Assembly: GCA_905233165.1 (NCBI GenBank)
Contig: CAJODL010000016.1
Location: 1-64,000 of the forward strand
DNA: 64,000 bases
Direction of reading: 5' to 3'
From: an uncultured Prevotella sp.
GTDB lineage: Bacteria; Bacteroidota; Bacteroidia; Bacteroidales; Bacteroidaceae
The translations under genes and the position numbers were made by a program. This document shows, one piece after another, positions 15,092 to 23,367 of this stretch (its first letter is position 1; the number at the start of each line of letters is the position of its first letter). The notes beneath the pieces are model-generated. The model was not told the origin of the DNA, did no database searches, and was given only the letters and a program-made list of their open reading frames with translations.

Positions 15092-16039
15092 ATGACAACA
15101 GACAATTATCCTTCATGGGACGCAAAGGCATGGCTCGATGAGTTTGAGCCATCCAAAAAAGTACAGGGTGGCACTCGCCCTGTAAGAGCCAAAGTCTTCC
15201 AGTCAACTTTGGAAATAGTAACTAAAGGTGGTTATAAGGCTCCTTCTGGAATAACTATACGATTTGACAACCTCCATAATGGAAAGACACTTCGAGATAA
15301 TGTCTTTTGTGAAAAGGAGATCTCGTTGAAAAATGTAGAGCACAAATATACTACAGAGTACAAAGTTGTCAATCAAGATTGTTTGGCATATGCCAAGACT
15401 TTATTTGATCAAGATTATACAGACGACCTTTGTGTACTCAATATGGCCAGTCCCAAGAATCCTGGAGGTGGAGTATATGGTGGTGCTGGCGCACAGGAAG
15501 AATATCTTTTCCGTTGCTCAGATTATTTCCGTTTCCTTTTCCAATATGCAGATCCTGCAATGTTTGATTGCGAGAAGGAATATGGAATTCCCCACAATCC
15601 ACATCACTCTTATCCATTGAAAAAGAATTATGGTGGCGTGTACTCACATGGTGTTACAGTTTTCCGCGATACCGAAGCAAACGGCTATGCATTGTTAGAT
15701 AACCCTTGGCAGGTGAATTTTGTAGCTGTTGCAGCAATTAATATAAGAAGGTTTATGAATGGTAGAACAACCATACCGGATAATTTCATTCCCTCAACTC
15801 TCAACCTTATTCGTACCATCTTACGAATTGCATACAATAACGGCCAGCGCAGACTAGTGCTTGGTGCTTTTGGTTGCGGAGCTTTTGCCAATCCACCCAA
15901 ACACATGGCTCAACTCTTCAAGCAAGTCTTCGAAGAGCCAGAGTTCCAGGGACTTTTCCGTGAGATTCATTTTGCCATCATCGAGGATCATAACTCCCAT
16001 GGTCAAAACTATAATGCATTTAAAGAAGTGTTTGGATAA
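15092..16039 (+). CDS. TIGR02452-family macrodomain (microbial PARG-like)
   Basis: 315 aa from the ATG at 15092, just downstream of a -7 element; the longer upstream frame is not used. The PARG-type macrodomain signatures are clear: VLNMASPKNPGGGVYGGAGA and then QEE at about 115-135 (the GGG-x(6-8)-QEE catalytic loop of bacterial poly(ADP-ribose) glycohydrolases), and LGAFGCGAFANPP at about 255-267 for the pyrophosphate-binding loop. Family members cleave ADP-ribose from proteins or nucleic acids. The N-terminal 110 residues form the family-specific domain. A small zinc-ribbon gene follows 17 bp downstream. It fits the ADP-ribose theme of this island as an eraser. Confidence 0.88.
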   Translation: MTTDNYPSWDAKAWLDEFEPSKKVQGGTRPVRAKVFQSTLEIVTKGGYKAPSGITIRFDNLHNGKTLRDNVFCEKEISLKNVEHKYTTEYKVVNQDCLAYAKTLFDQDYTDDLCVLNMASPKNPGGGVYGGAGAQEEYLFRCSDYFRFLFQYADPAMFDCEKEYGIPHNPHHSYPLKKNYGGVYSHGVTVFRDTEANGYALLDNPWQVNFVAVAAINIRRFMNGRTTIPDNFIPSTLNLIRTILRIAYNNGQRRLVLGAFGCGAFANPPKHMAQLFKQVFEEPEFQGLFREIHFAIIEDHNSHGQNYNAFKEVFG

Positions 16040-16056
16040 TTTAAACTCAATAGCTT

Positions 16057-16242
16057 ATGTTGGTTACATGTCAATGTTGTCATAGAACAATGTCAGATAA
16101 AGGACATTGGTTCGTTTGTGATTCCTGTGGGTATCGCATTTGCCCATCATGTCTTTCCAGTCATAGTGGTCCGTTTAGTTCAGGTGGATATAAATGTAGT
16201 CAGTGTGCTTGGGGACATATGAAAGATGTATGGAATTGGTAA
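16057..16242 (+). CDS. Small zinc-ribbon protein
   Basis: 61 aa. Four Cys pairs (CQCC, CDSC, CPSC, CSQC) spaced as a double zinc finger. It ends in W-G-H-M-K-D-V-W-N-W. It lies 17 bp after the macrodomain gene in the same direction and could be a nucleic-acid or protein adaptor for it. No known family is recognised beyond the zinc-binding pattern, and translation is inferred from the regular Cys spacing and the tight neighbour distance. Confidence 0.65.
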   Translation: MLVTCQCCHRTMSDKGHWFVCDSCGYRICPSCLSSHSGPFSSGGYKCSQCAWGHMKDVWNW

Positions 16243-16250
16243 TAAATAAA

Positions 16251-16281
16251 GGACGGTGGAGTCTCAACGACTGCACCGTCC
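16251..16281 (-). terminator. Hairpin terminator between convergent genes
   Basis: GGACGGTG/CACCGTCC stem with inner AGTC/GACT. On the reverse strand it is followed by TTTATTTATT, so it should end the deoxyribosyltransferase-like transcript. It also caps the forward zinc-ribbon transcript. Confidence 0.75.
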
Positions 16282-16398
16282 GCAGACATATAAAGGAAGG
16301 TTTAGTCTTTCCTATCCGATAAATCTGGACAACTCACAGATGATTGGAATAGTTACGACGTTCCCATAATAATGATAGTATGATATTCCGCTGAATAC

Positions 16399-17115
16399 CT
16401 ATTTTGTTATCATTTCTATCTTCCCGTTAAGGAATGGTTTCCATTCATCGGCTCCGAAATCCCCCTCCACAAATACCGTATCGTCAGGAGTAATGGTCTG
16501 GTTCCAGTGTTCCATCAGTGTCTCGTTGCGACTCGTACTTGGTTTAATCATCCTGCTCAACTTATCCATCGGCTCAAATGCCGGACCTAGCATATGGTGA
16601 GCTTTCTCTTCCTCCTTACGAGGACGTTCCATCCATGCCTTTAGTTCCGTCATGCAACCTTCGAGTGAAGTATGGATTTTTTCTACTCCATAGTACTTTG
16701 CCATACGCCGCAGATGATGAATACCAGCCATGTCATCACCATTCTCATTCTTGAACTCGGGATCAATACCGATGATTACCTTATGCCCACGCGCCAGATT
16801 CTCTGCCATCTCCAATCTGGTGGTGATGGCATAATAACGCCAAGGCTTCATAGGACGGGCTTGAGGCGGAATCCAGAATAAAATCACATCGCACATGCGC
16901 AGGCCAAAGGTTTCCCAGTTCACCTGATAGGTACCCGTCACAAATCGATCTGTCTTACGGGGATTCAGGAATGTAATGTCATCAATACCAACCTTTGCAG
17001 CTACCTTGGGAGCCTGAGCCTGCCAAGATGGTGCGCCATTCATCGGGCCTGCCAGAAATACAGTCCACTGAGTTTTCTCAGTCACTGGCGTCGGGGATTT
17101 AATAACTTCAATCAT
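16399..17115 (-). CDS. Nucleoside 2-deoxyribosyltransferase-like protein with a phosphoesterase remnant
   Basis: 238 aa. Residues 15-165 follow the nucleoside deoxyribosyltransferase fold: VFLAGPMNGAPSW (substrate loop), FLNPRKTDRF, MCDVILFWIPPQ and ENLARGHKVIIGIDPEF. This superfamily cleaves or exchanges N-glycosidic bonds of nucleosides; relatives act on NAD-like or modified nucleotides. From about 190 on, the sequence (SRNETLMEHWNQTITPDDTVFVEGDFG... FLNGKIEMI) resembles the start of calcineurin-like phosphoesterases but stops where the G-N-H-D motif should follow. The tail is thus a truncated second domain. A palindrome lies 32 bp upstream of its -7 TTTG, one base off the regulon spacing. 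Confidence 0.72.
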   Translation of the reverse strand: MIEVIKSPTPVTEKTQWTVFLAGPMNGAPSWQAQAPKVAAKVGIDDITFLNPRKTDRFVTGTYQVNWETFGLRMCDVILFWIPPQARPMKPWRYYAITTRLEMAENLARGHKVIIGIDPEFKNENGDDMAGIHHLRRMAKYYGVEKIHTSLEGCMTELKAWMERPRKEEEKAHHMLGPAFEPMDKLSRMIKPSTSRNETLMEHWNQTITPDDTVFVEGDFGADEWKPFLNGKIEMITK

Positions 17116-17137
17116 GCAATTAAATAGTTTGATGACG

Positions 17138-17205
17138 CAAAAGTACGAAAAATAATCAAAAGTTGCTCTTTATTATACTTATAATCGATTTTTTTCGTAT
17201 ATTTG
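17138..17205. promoter_or_regulatory. Divergent promoter region with palindrome
   Basis: Palindrome TTATACTTATAA (17173-17184). Reverse -7 element TACTTTTG (17138-17145), core-to-TTTG gap 32 bp. Forward -7 element TATATTTG (17198-17205), gap only 18 bp, so the site would overlap the forward -33 position and might repress rather than activate that gene. Confidence 0.6.
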
Positions 17206-17228
17206 CATCAATTTTAATGGCTTGTTAT

Positions 17229-17834
17229 ATGGAAATATTTTATCATGGCACATCAGTGCTTTTCAAGAAGTTTGATATTGCCCATGCTTTGGAAGGCGAT
17301 GGCAAGGCGAAATTTGGTTTTGGTACTTATGTCACAGAGTCATATACATCTGCTGCGCACTATGCTTACAATAAGAAGCGTCCAGAGAACAAAGATTATT
17401 TTGTTTATACCCTTGAGATTCCCGATATGACAGAAGATAACTATCTGTTCTCCTGTCGCCCTGTTCATCCATCTATCATTGGACGTACTGAAAAGACTCT
17501 TGGCGAGCAGATTCCTGTTGAAGCAACTACTGTTGGCAAGTATTTCCGTAAATATGTTGGTAATCGACTTATAGGTAAAGAGGGTACTGTAAAGAAACTC
17601 ATCGGTAGTGCAGACCTCGATTCAGAAAAGGCTGCAGCTAAATTCTTCAGCGAGATCGGTCTTGAATATTTTGCATGGCCACAGGCACAGACTAACCCTG
17701 ATGGTTTGACAAATAGAGTTGTCTTGAACATTGACAAAATTCGCATTGTTCGCATCGACAAAGTGGAGCTTGACCCGAAGAAGTTCCAGCTTATTGAAGG
17801 TTCCCAAAGAGAAATTCCGTTAAACAGTTTCTAA
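17229..17834 (+). CDS. Predicted ADP-ribosyltransferase (PARP/DUF3990-like)
   Basis: 201 aa from the ATG at 17229; another at 17217 is only 12 bp after the -7 element, too near. The N terminus reads MEIFYHGTSVLF, then KFGFGTYVTESYTSAAHYA. A Y-H-G-T motif followed by G-[FT]-G-x-Y-x-T-x-x-x-x-A-A-x-x-[AW] is the H and Y part of the H-Y-E-type ART fold, with His6 and Tyr34 as candidate NAD ligands. The third residue may be Glu in GLEYFAW (about 150). It is not DUF4433 (DarT). A NADAR gene begins 12 bp downstream, giving a writer-eraser, toxin-antitoxin-like pair. Target and activity are inferred. Confidence 0.68.
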   Translation: MEIFYHGTSVLFKKFDIAHALEGDGKAKFGFGTYVTESYTSAAHYAYNKKRPENKDYFVYTLEIPDMTEDNYLFSCRPVHPSIIGRTEKTLGEQIPVEATTVGKYFRKYVGNRLIGKEGTVKKLIGSADLDSEKAAAKFFSEIGLEYFAWPQAQTNPDGLTNRVVLNIDKIRIVRIDKVELDPKKFQLIEGSQREIPLNSF

Positions 17835-17846
17835 AATCCAGATAGT

Positions 17847-18431
17847 ATGAACTTCTACAGTATAGCCCCATTTATTCAGGAATTCTATCCTGAATATTAT
17901 TCCATAGAGACGTACCCTGTTTCTGAATGTGTTGCCATCCGTAAGGTGAAAGAACCTTGGGGTGTTTTTGGAAATTTCGCTCCCTCACCTATTGTTATTA
18001 ATAATGTGACGTTCAAAACTTCAGAGCTTTTGTTCCAGCTTATGAAATTCAAAGGCGAAGAGCCGGTGAAGGCAGTTTTCAGTGCTAATAATCCCAAGAT
18101 GACCACCAAGCATTGGGAAAAGACCCACCGTCGGGAAGACTGGGGTAAGATCATCGTTGATGCCATGAAGTTCTGTCTTACAAAAAAATACGAACAAAGT
18201 GAGGATTTCCGTAAGGAATTGGAGCGTTCTAAAGGCAAATTCATTGTCGAAGACCAGACATCCTTCCCCAAAAAGACTCCAGACACCTGGGGGGTCAAAC
18301 AACAAGGTGACAACTATATCGGTCCAAACCTCTTAGGTCGACTCCTGATGGAACTCCGCGACAACGGGAAGTTGGAATACGACCTCCCCGATGATGCCTT
18401 TACTTTCCTTCAGTATCTGAAGACAAAGTAG
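17847..18431 (+). CDS. NADAR-family ADP-ribose hydrolase (paralogue 1)
   Basis: 194 aa. NADAR (YbiA-like) signatures: EPWGVFGNFAPSPI (residues 36-49), a K/E-rich middle containing MKFKGEEPVKAVF, and GPNLLGRLLMELRD (about 158-171). NADARs remove ADP-ribose from guanine bases in DNA or RNA and act as antitoxins to DarT-type enzymes; YbiA-like proteins hydrolyse related N-glycosides. The 12-bp spacing behind the predicted ADP-ribosyltransferase strongly suggests that it reverses that enzyme's product. It ends 1 bp before the convergent gene at 18433. A second, more distant NADAR is at 31522. Confidence 0.85.
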   Translation: MNFYSIAPFIQEFYPEYYSIETYPVSECVAIRKVKEPWGVFGNFAPSPIVINNVTFKTSELLFQLMKFKGEEPVKAVFSANNPKMTTKHWEKTHRREDWGKIIVDAMKFCLTKKYEQSEDFRKELERSKGKFIVEDQTSFPKKTPDTWGVKQQGDNYIGPNLLGRLLMELRDNGKLEYDLPDDAFTFLQYLKTK

Positions 18432-18432
18432 T

Positions 18433-19026
18433 TTATTGATTAAGATACCCAACCTCGATACGACGGCTGATATCGAAATATACCTTTTCAACACGGCCGT
18501 CGTAGTCTTCCAACTCCAGGCAATCAATACCATTCTTTACACTTTGTTTGACGAGTTGTAAAACACTGAGTCTGACAACCCGCTGAATATACTCATATTC
18601 TTGGTGAACATCTATCACACACAAGGCAGTTTCTGGTGTTTTTCCATCGCCAGTACTATCTATGGTTTCTAAGAGTAACTTCTCTTGAGATGAAACATCA
18701 AAATAAGGGCTATCATCCACATCTTCCAACAAAGAATCTATATTATTAAAAGTCCTTATATATTTGCTCACATCAGGTATTTCACAATCCTCAAAGTTGG
18801 GATCCTCAAAATCAATCTCTAGATTTCGTTCCTCCCAATAATCCATAGATAGTTCATCAGGAATCTTTCCATTAACATACTCTTTTGTAAAGGTATAGCC
18901 ATAGAGGAAAGCTCTCATCGTTTCAATATCAATATTCTCTGGAGCAGTCTCCATCCTTGCCTTAATGTCCTCATCATACAGTCCCTTATATTTAGGGTAG
19001 TTTACTTTTTTAAAATTCGTTTTCAT
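18433..19026 (-). CDS. DUF4919-like hypothetical protein
   Basis: 197 aa, acidic, no signal peptide. The pattern KYKGLYDEDIKARM... IDIETMRAFLYGYTF... DGKTPETALCVIDVHQEYEYI... YFDI resembles the Bacteroidota DUF4919 family, whose role is unknown. It is the last gene of the reverse-strand operon that also carries the ADP-ribosylglycohydrolase fusion (12 bp upstream). The family call is from memory of the pattern and moderate in certainty; nothing catalytic is evident. Confidence 0.6.
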   Translation of the reverse strand: MKTNFKKVNYPKYKGLYDEDIKARMETAPENIDIETMRAFLYGYTFTKEYVNGKIPDELSMDYWEERNLEIDFEDPNFEDCEIPDVSKYIRTFNNIDSLLEDVDDSPYFDVSSQEKLLLETIDSTGDGKTPETALCVIDVHQEYEYIQRVVRLSVLQLVKQSVKNGIDCLELEDYDGRVEKVYFDISRRIEVGYLNQ

Positions 19027-19038
19027 TTTTACTATTAT

Positions 19039-21354
19039 TTAATTATTCTCCAGTTTGGGACAATTCCAAAAGGTCTGTTGGGTTAAGCCTGTAACTCCAC
19101 CTCGGAAGTCAACTCGCCTGAGATTCGTATCTGACGCGAATACCTCATAAGTAGTTAATTCTACTGGTTGTTTCACTGTTATAGTCTCTACGAAACCATT
19201 CCCGCTGATATCTGCTATTCGTCTGATACACTCTGGCACAACGTAGTTTTTCTGCTGAGTCCAGCAACATAGTAATTCTTGTCGCTCATCGTCTATCAGA
19301 GCGTCATTCTCTACATGGAAGCCCTTTGCATGGCATTCAACACCTTCAAATCCTTCATGCGCCGTCACAACACCTTCTTCAATACAAGTTATCCATTCAG
19401 GAATAACCAGACACCTTAGATGTTTACACCCCCAGAATGCCCATTGTCTGATTCCTGTGATATTTTTATGTATTTCAATGGACTCAATTCCACTGCAATA
19501 AAATACCTCATCACTTATCTTGTCAACACTGGAAGGAAGGACAATATTCTTTAGTGATTCACAGAAACGGAATGCTCCAGACCCAATACGCTCGATACTA
19601 TGTGGTAAATTAATCTCCTGAAGCTTCGAACAACAGTTAAATGCCCCATGCATGATCTCCTTGATTGTTGAAGGCAACACAACTTCTTTTAGCTCACGAC
19701 AACATTCACACATGAATTCTGGGATTTCAGTTATACCTTCAGGAAGTTCAAGTTTCTCCAACGGACAGCGAATAAAGGTATTTACCTCCATCTTGCGTAA
19801 AGAACTGGGAAGATTTATCTTTCTTAGTTTTGTATCTGTAAGCCAGAATGTTCCATCCATCACCTCCACACCCTCTGGAATGGTATATTCTTCACAAGTA
19901 AAAAGTTGTGGGTCAACTTCTTTCAGGATTCGACCATAATTACTATAGGTGACTCCCCACTCATCGGTCTTATCCTCCTCCAGCAACATCTTAGCAAATG
20001 GAAGGATAACTTTTTCAAGCGTCTTATTAGTCATACGATGACCACCATGAAACAACTGTACATTAGGAAAAAACTGACTTAAAAACTCCTTTTTGCAATC
20101 AACAGTTGTATCTTCATCACCAAAGAATCCCCAACACCAGCGTCGACTCTCATCAGTCAGGCCTTCATACATTTTTGCTTCCATATTGCGAAACTGTTGT
20201 ATGGTGTTCTCTGTAATAGTAAAATGTGTGTCACCATTAAGCGTCGGCTGAAAATATTCAAATGTACCTGGCTTTAGAATATCACTCAACTGTGACATCC
20301 TCAGAGCTGGATTCACACAAATTCTTCTGTAATCAAACAACTGCATAGCATACATGGCCCCCATGCTCGTACCAATAACCAAATCTGGATGATATTTCTC
20401 GCAGTAATCTTTTAAAAATGGCAGTGCTTCTGCAGGATTCACAGGAATGTCAGGAGCAAGTACGTTGTATTCAGGCATCATTTTCCGCAGATAGTTTACA
20501 GTCCCACTCTGACCACTTGATCCAAAACCATGCAAATAGACAATCGTTTTACAGCCACAGTCAACATCATCTTCATCATATTTCTCTATGACTTTGACAA
20601 ACTCATCTGGGAGATACGACAATACTCGTTTCCTGAAGTCATCTGAGATACCGTAGAATGCTCCAGCAACAGCTCCAGCGACAGCAGCGGCAGTATCTGT
20701 ATCCATATTAGTAAGCATAGCCTTTTTTATGCAGTCTTCATAGCTATCGCTCTCAAAGAAACATATTAATGCCTCTGGTACTGTAGTCTGACAGATGACA
20801 TTAAAACTGTAATCTGCGTTATAGATGTCCTTATATGAGCGATTGAAGTCATAGTCAAACATCGAGGTCAAATATGCCTTCATCATTTCTTTTCCTGTTT
20901 TATGTCGAGCAAGACAAATAGCAACAGCTATTGCTTGGGCACCTTTGATACCTTCCGGATGATTATGTGTCGGTATAGCACTTTCTTTCGCAAGTATCAT
21001 GGCTTCATTAGTACTTTGTGCAACACAACCGACAGCACTAACTCTCATGGCACTCCCATTTCCACAACTATTATACGGTCTAGGATTTGGACTCTTCAAC
21101 CATTGAGTAAAACTCGGACCATAACCTGCCTTGAAGTATGCCCTTCCATACTTAAGCAAATAATCGCGCAAAGGTTTTTGACGATTCATCAACCAATCCG
21201 CAACAGCTACGGTCAGGACTGTATCATCCGTAAACCCGCATTCGTCCTTGAAGAATTTGATATCTTCATAACGTGCTCCTTTAAACTCATATGCCGATCC
21301 AATGATGTCCCCACCTATAGCTCCAATAATTGCATCACTTCTCCTCTTTTCCAT
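19039..21354 (-). CDS. ADP-ribosylglycohydrolase fused to a YqiA-like esterase and leucine-rich repeats
   Basis: 771 aa from the Met at 21354, chosen because it falls 20 bp after the previous stop. Domain 1 (about 1-270) is an ADP-ribosylglycohydrolase: DAIIGAIGGDIIGSAYEF, GFTDDTVLTVAVADW, CGNGSAMRVS and TNMDTDTAAAVAGAVAGAFYG give the expected dinuclear Mg ligands. Domain 2 (about 275-460) is a YqiA-type alpha/beta hydrolase: YLHGFGSSG, nucleophile GTSMG, D in EDTTVD and the final GGHRM. Domain 3 (about 480-771) is BspA-type leucine-rich repeats (LKEVVLPSTIKEI, LKNIVLPSSVDKI). The two hydrolases could act on ADP-ribose glycosidic and ester links, with the repeats binding partners; that use is inferred. 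Confidence 0.85.
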   Translation of the reverse strand: MEKRRSDAIIGAIGGDIIGSAYEFKGARYEDIKFFKDECGFTDDTVLTVAVADWLMNRQKPLRDYLLKYGRAYFKAGYGPSFTQWLKSPNPRPYNSCGNGSAMRVSAVGCVAQSTNEAMILAKESAIPTHNHPEGIKGAQAIAVAICLARHKTGKEMMKAYLTSMFDYDFNRSYKDIYNADYSFNVICQTTVPEALICFFESDSYEDCIKKAMLTNMDTDTAAAVAGAVAGAFYGISDDFRKRVLSYLPDEFVKVIEKYDEDDVDCGCKTIVYLHGFGSSGQSGTVNYLRKMMPEYNVLAPDIPVNPAEALPFLKDYCEKYHPDLVIGTSMGAMYAMQLFDYRRICVNPALRMSQLSDILKPGTFEYFQPTLNGDTHFTITENTIQQFRNMEAKMYEGLTDESRRWCWGFFGDEDTTVDCKKEFLSQFFPNVQLFHGGHRMTNKTLEKVILPFAKMLLEEDKTDEWGVTYSNYGRILKEVDPQLFTCEEYTIPEGVEVMDGTFWLTDTKLRKINLPSSLRKMEVNTFIRCPLEKLELPEGITEIPEFMCECCRELKEVVLPSTIKEIMHGAFNCCSKLQEINLPHSIERIGSGAFRFCESLKNIVLPSSVDKISDEVFYCSGIESIEIHKNITGIRQWAFWGCKHLRCLVIPEWITCIEEGVVTAHEGFEGVECHAKGFHVENDALIDDERQELLCCWTQQKNYVVPECIRRIADISGNGFVETITVKQPVELTTYEVFASDTNLRRVDFRGGVTGLTQQTFWNCPKLENN

Positions 21355-21373
21355 TACTCTTGAATTTTTACTA

Positions 21374-22132
21374 TCAATTATTATCAAATCGTCTTGTGTA
21401 CCATTGATACTTCAAAGTCGCGGAACCCAAAGGAGTTTGTCCATCTTTTGAAATGACTACGCGACATGTATTACTATTATCGTTTCCATATAATTCTGAA
21501 CGACAGATAAAAAATGTCCAGTCAGCATATTGCCTGATTGCTTTGAATTCATCATGATCTGCCATATCTGGAATTCTTGTTTCTGGTGTTTCATTACCTA
21601 TATATAAGTTTGTCAAAGCTATAATGACGATATTTAACTCGCTTGCAAGTATCTTCAATGAATTGAGAACGACATCTAATTCTAACCGCCTTGTCGCGTA
21701 TTCAATTAGTCCTATATAATCAATAGCAACAAGTTTTACTCCATGTTCTTTGACAAACTTTCTTATTCTATCATTAAGATCTTCAAGTTGAAGAGCAGGA
21801 CTGTCATCTAGATATAGTGGCGAGTCAAGTAGGATATTAATGTTTCCATCCAGCCTTTCCCATTCTTCATGACTGAGTTTTCCACTCATCAAGTTACTTC
21901 CACTGATGTTGCATACGTTCGAGATTAAGCGGTTCACTAACTTGACATTATTCATTTTAAGAGAGAAGTATGCACAAGGAATCTTCTCGTCAATAGCTAA
22001 ATTTCTAACAATAGATAATGCAAGAGATGTCTTTCTCATACCTGGTCTGCCTGCAATCACTACTAGTTCTGAGGTGTTAAATCCACCGATTACTTCATCA
22101 ATAGCCGAAAAGCCTGTTTTAATTGTATTCAT
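21374..22132 (-). CDS. Stand-alone DnaB/RecA-like ATPase domain
   Basis: 252 aa matching only the C-terminal half of replicative helicase DnaB: MNTIKTGFSAIDEVIGGF, P-loop GRPGMRKTSLAL, AYFSLKM, LVAIDYIGLI (Walker B) and ISKDGQTPLGSATLKYQWYTRRFDN (DnaB-type end). The N-terminal primase-interacting domain is absent. The P-loop has Arg where the last Gly of G-x-x-x-x-G-K-T should be, which may weaken ATP binding. It is third in the reverse-strand operon, between the esterase-WG gene and the ADP-ribosylglycohydrolase fusion. It may be a decoy or regulator of replication rather than a working helicase; that is conjecture. Confidence 0.8.
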   Translation of the reverse strand: MNTIKTGFSAIDEVIGGFNTSELVVIAGRPGMRKTSLALSIVRNLAIDEKIPCAYFSLKMNNVKLVNRLISNVCNISGSNLMSGKLSHEEWERLDGNINILLDSPLYLDDSPALQLEDLNDRIRKFVKEHGVKLVAIDYIGLIEYATRRLELDVVLNSLKILASELNIVIIALTNLYIGNETPETRIPDMADHDEFKAIRQYADWTFFICRSELYGNDNSNTCRVVISKDGQTPLGSATLKYQWYTRRFDNN

Positions 22133-22162
22133 TGTATCTTTCCATTTTTCTAAACATAAATA

Positions 22163-23059
22163 CTATTTATCTAAATCATACCAGCTGCCTATATGGGCCT
22201 GGGATTCATCTGTTGTGAATTGACCATTAATATCAAGCCATCCCTGTACACCATTCAACCAGACCTCCACATATTCCTCAGATCTAATCATCATTTTATC
22301 ATAAACAGGTGCGACATAATTGTAGAAATGTACCAATCCCCACTTTCCGTCCTTAACCAATGGAATACATCCATCTGTATCTATCATTTCATGGACTTCA
22401 TCCATAATGACAGGTGTTATTTCGTTTCCTCTACTGTCGAGGATTCCATATTTCCCATTCTTCTTTGCCAAATAATAATCAAGACGGCCACCCTCATAGA
22501 TTGTAATCTCATCATATATGTCACGTAAATCCCAAACCGGAGAAATTAGTTGGCGAATAATCGGTTTCATTACATACTCATAAATGGTTTCATCATTTCC
22601 TCTACACCGAGAAATATCAATTACACTATTTTTGAGATGTTCAATAAACTTATTGAGAGGGAATATGTGAGGTAGTTCATGAATAAAATAGCAACGCAAT
22701 AAACGACGGCTATCTTCTGTTAAGTTATCAAACAAATGATGATCCAACTCCTTAAGGGAATCTATATTCATAAACACCATAGGAGTATAAAAGGTACTAG
22801 GATTTATACATATGCGGCGATAATTGTGCATTTTTACTGCATAATACCCTCCAAGCCCGATGCCAACAATAAGGTCAGGATGCAATTGTTCACATAGTTT
22901 GCTAATATATGGGATAGCTTCCTGAGGATAAATCCATTGATTATCTTTGAACAATCCAGGCACGATTATCTCACATTGTGAGAATTCATGCTTTAACAAA
23001 TCTGGCATATCAAAATCATCAAGAAACCCATGCCCCGGCAAACACATTATCTTCTTCAT
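22163..23059 (-). CDS. YqiA-like alpha/beta hydrolase without nucleophile, fused to WG repeats
   Basis: 298 aa. Residues 1-190 match the YqiA-like domain of the ADP-ribosylglycohydrolase fusion two genes downstream (CLPGHGFLDDFD; HPDLIVGIGLGGYYAVKMHNYRRICINP against HPDLVIGTSMGAMYAMQLFDYRRICVNP). The nucleophile elbow, GTSMG there, is GIGLG here: the Ser is replaced by Gly, so it should not be an active esterase. The C-terminal third has WG repeats (KNGKYGILDSRGNEITPVIMDEV, DGKWGLVHFYNYVAPVYDKM). It may be a binding pseudoenzyme. It overlaps the upstream 107-aa gene by 41 bp. Confidence 0.78.
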   Translation of the reverse strand: MKKIMCLPGHGFLDDFDMPDLLKHEFSQCEIIVPGLFKDNQWIYPQEAIPYISKLCEQLHPDLIVGIGLGGYYAVKMHNYRRICINPSTFYTPMVFMNIDSLKELDHHLFDNLTEDSRRLLRCYFIHELPHIFPLNKFIEHLKNSVIDISRCRGNDETIYEYVMKPIIRQLISPVWDLRDIYDEITIYEGGRLDYYLAKKNGKYGILDSRGNEITPVIMDEVHEMIDTDGCIPLVKDGKWGLVHFYNYVAPVYDKMMIRSEEYVEVWLNGVQGWLDINGQFTTDESQAHIGSWYDLDK

Positions 23060-23342
23060 ATTCTTTGCTTATTGCTTTTATTGTTTCTTCTTTTGCTTCA
23101 TCTATCGTGAGCCACTCGTTATTATTAATCTCTTCTCGTGAGATTAAACCATATCCACTTTCAATTCTCCTAAACATATCTTCTGCTTTACAATACCCAT
23201 TTGCCAGATACCAATCCACATCTAGGTCGTACTCATCATATTTCCCATCTTTCATCATTTCAGAATCATTAAAGACCTTGTGAGGTATAGCTAATCTCTC
23301 ACCGGTTTTACTTATCAAATGAACGTCTTTATCCATATCCAA
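23019..23342 (-). CDS. Small hypothetical protein, first gene of the ADP-ribosylglycohydrolase operon
   Basis: 107 aa, acidic (many D/E), no family recognised. It contains VDWYLANGYCKAEDMFRRI and a helical C terminus. The gene lies 26 bp downstream of a -7 element served by the shared palindrome and overlaps the next gene by 41 bp, which supports real translation. It could be a small regulator or antitoxin-like partner; no evidence beyond position. Confidence 0.6.
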   Translation of the reverse strand: MDMDKDVHLISKTGERLAIPHKVFNDSEMMKDGKYDEYDLDVDWYLANGYCKAEDMFRRIESGYGLISREEINNNEWLTIDEAKEETIKAISKEYEEDNVFAGAWVS

Positions 23343-23367
23343 TTCTTATTATTACTTTTTCTGGCTG

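Noticed and set aside
17229..17834. Calling the ADP-ribosyltransferase DarT (DUF4433)
   Set aside because: The N-terminal motif (Y-H-G-T) and spacing differ from DUF4433; only the general ART resemblance is supported.
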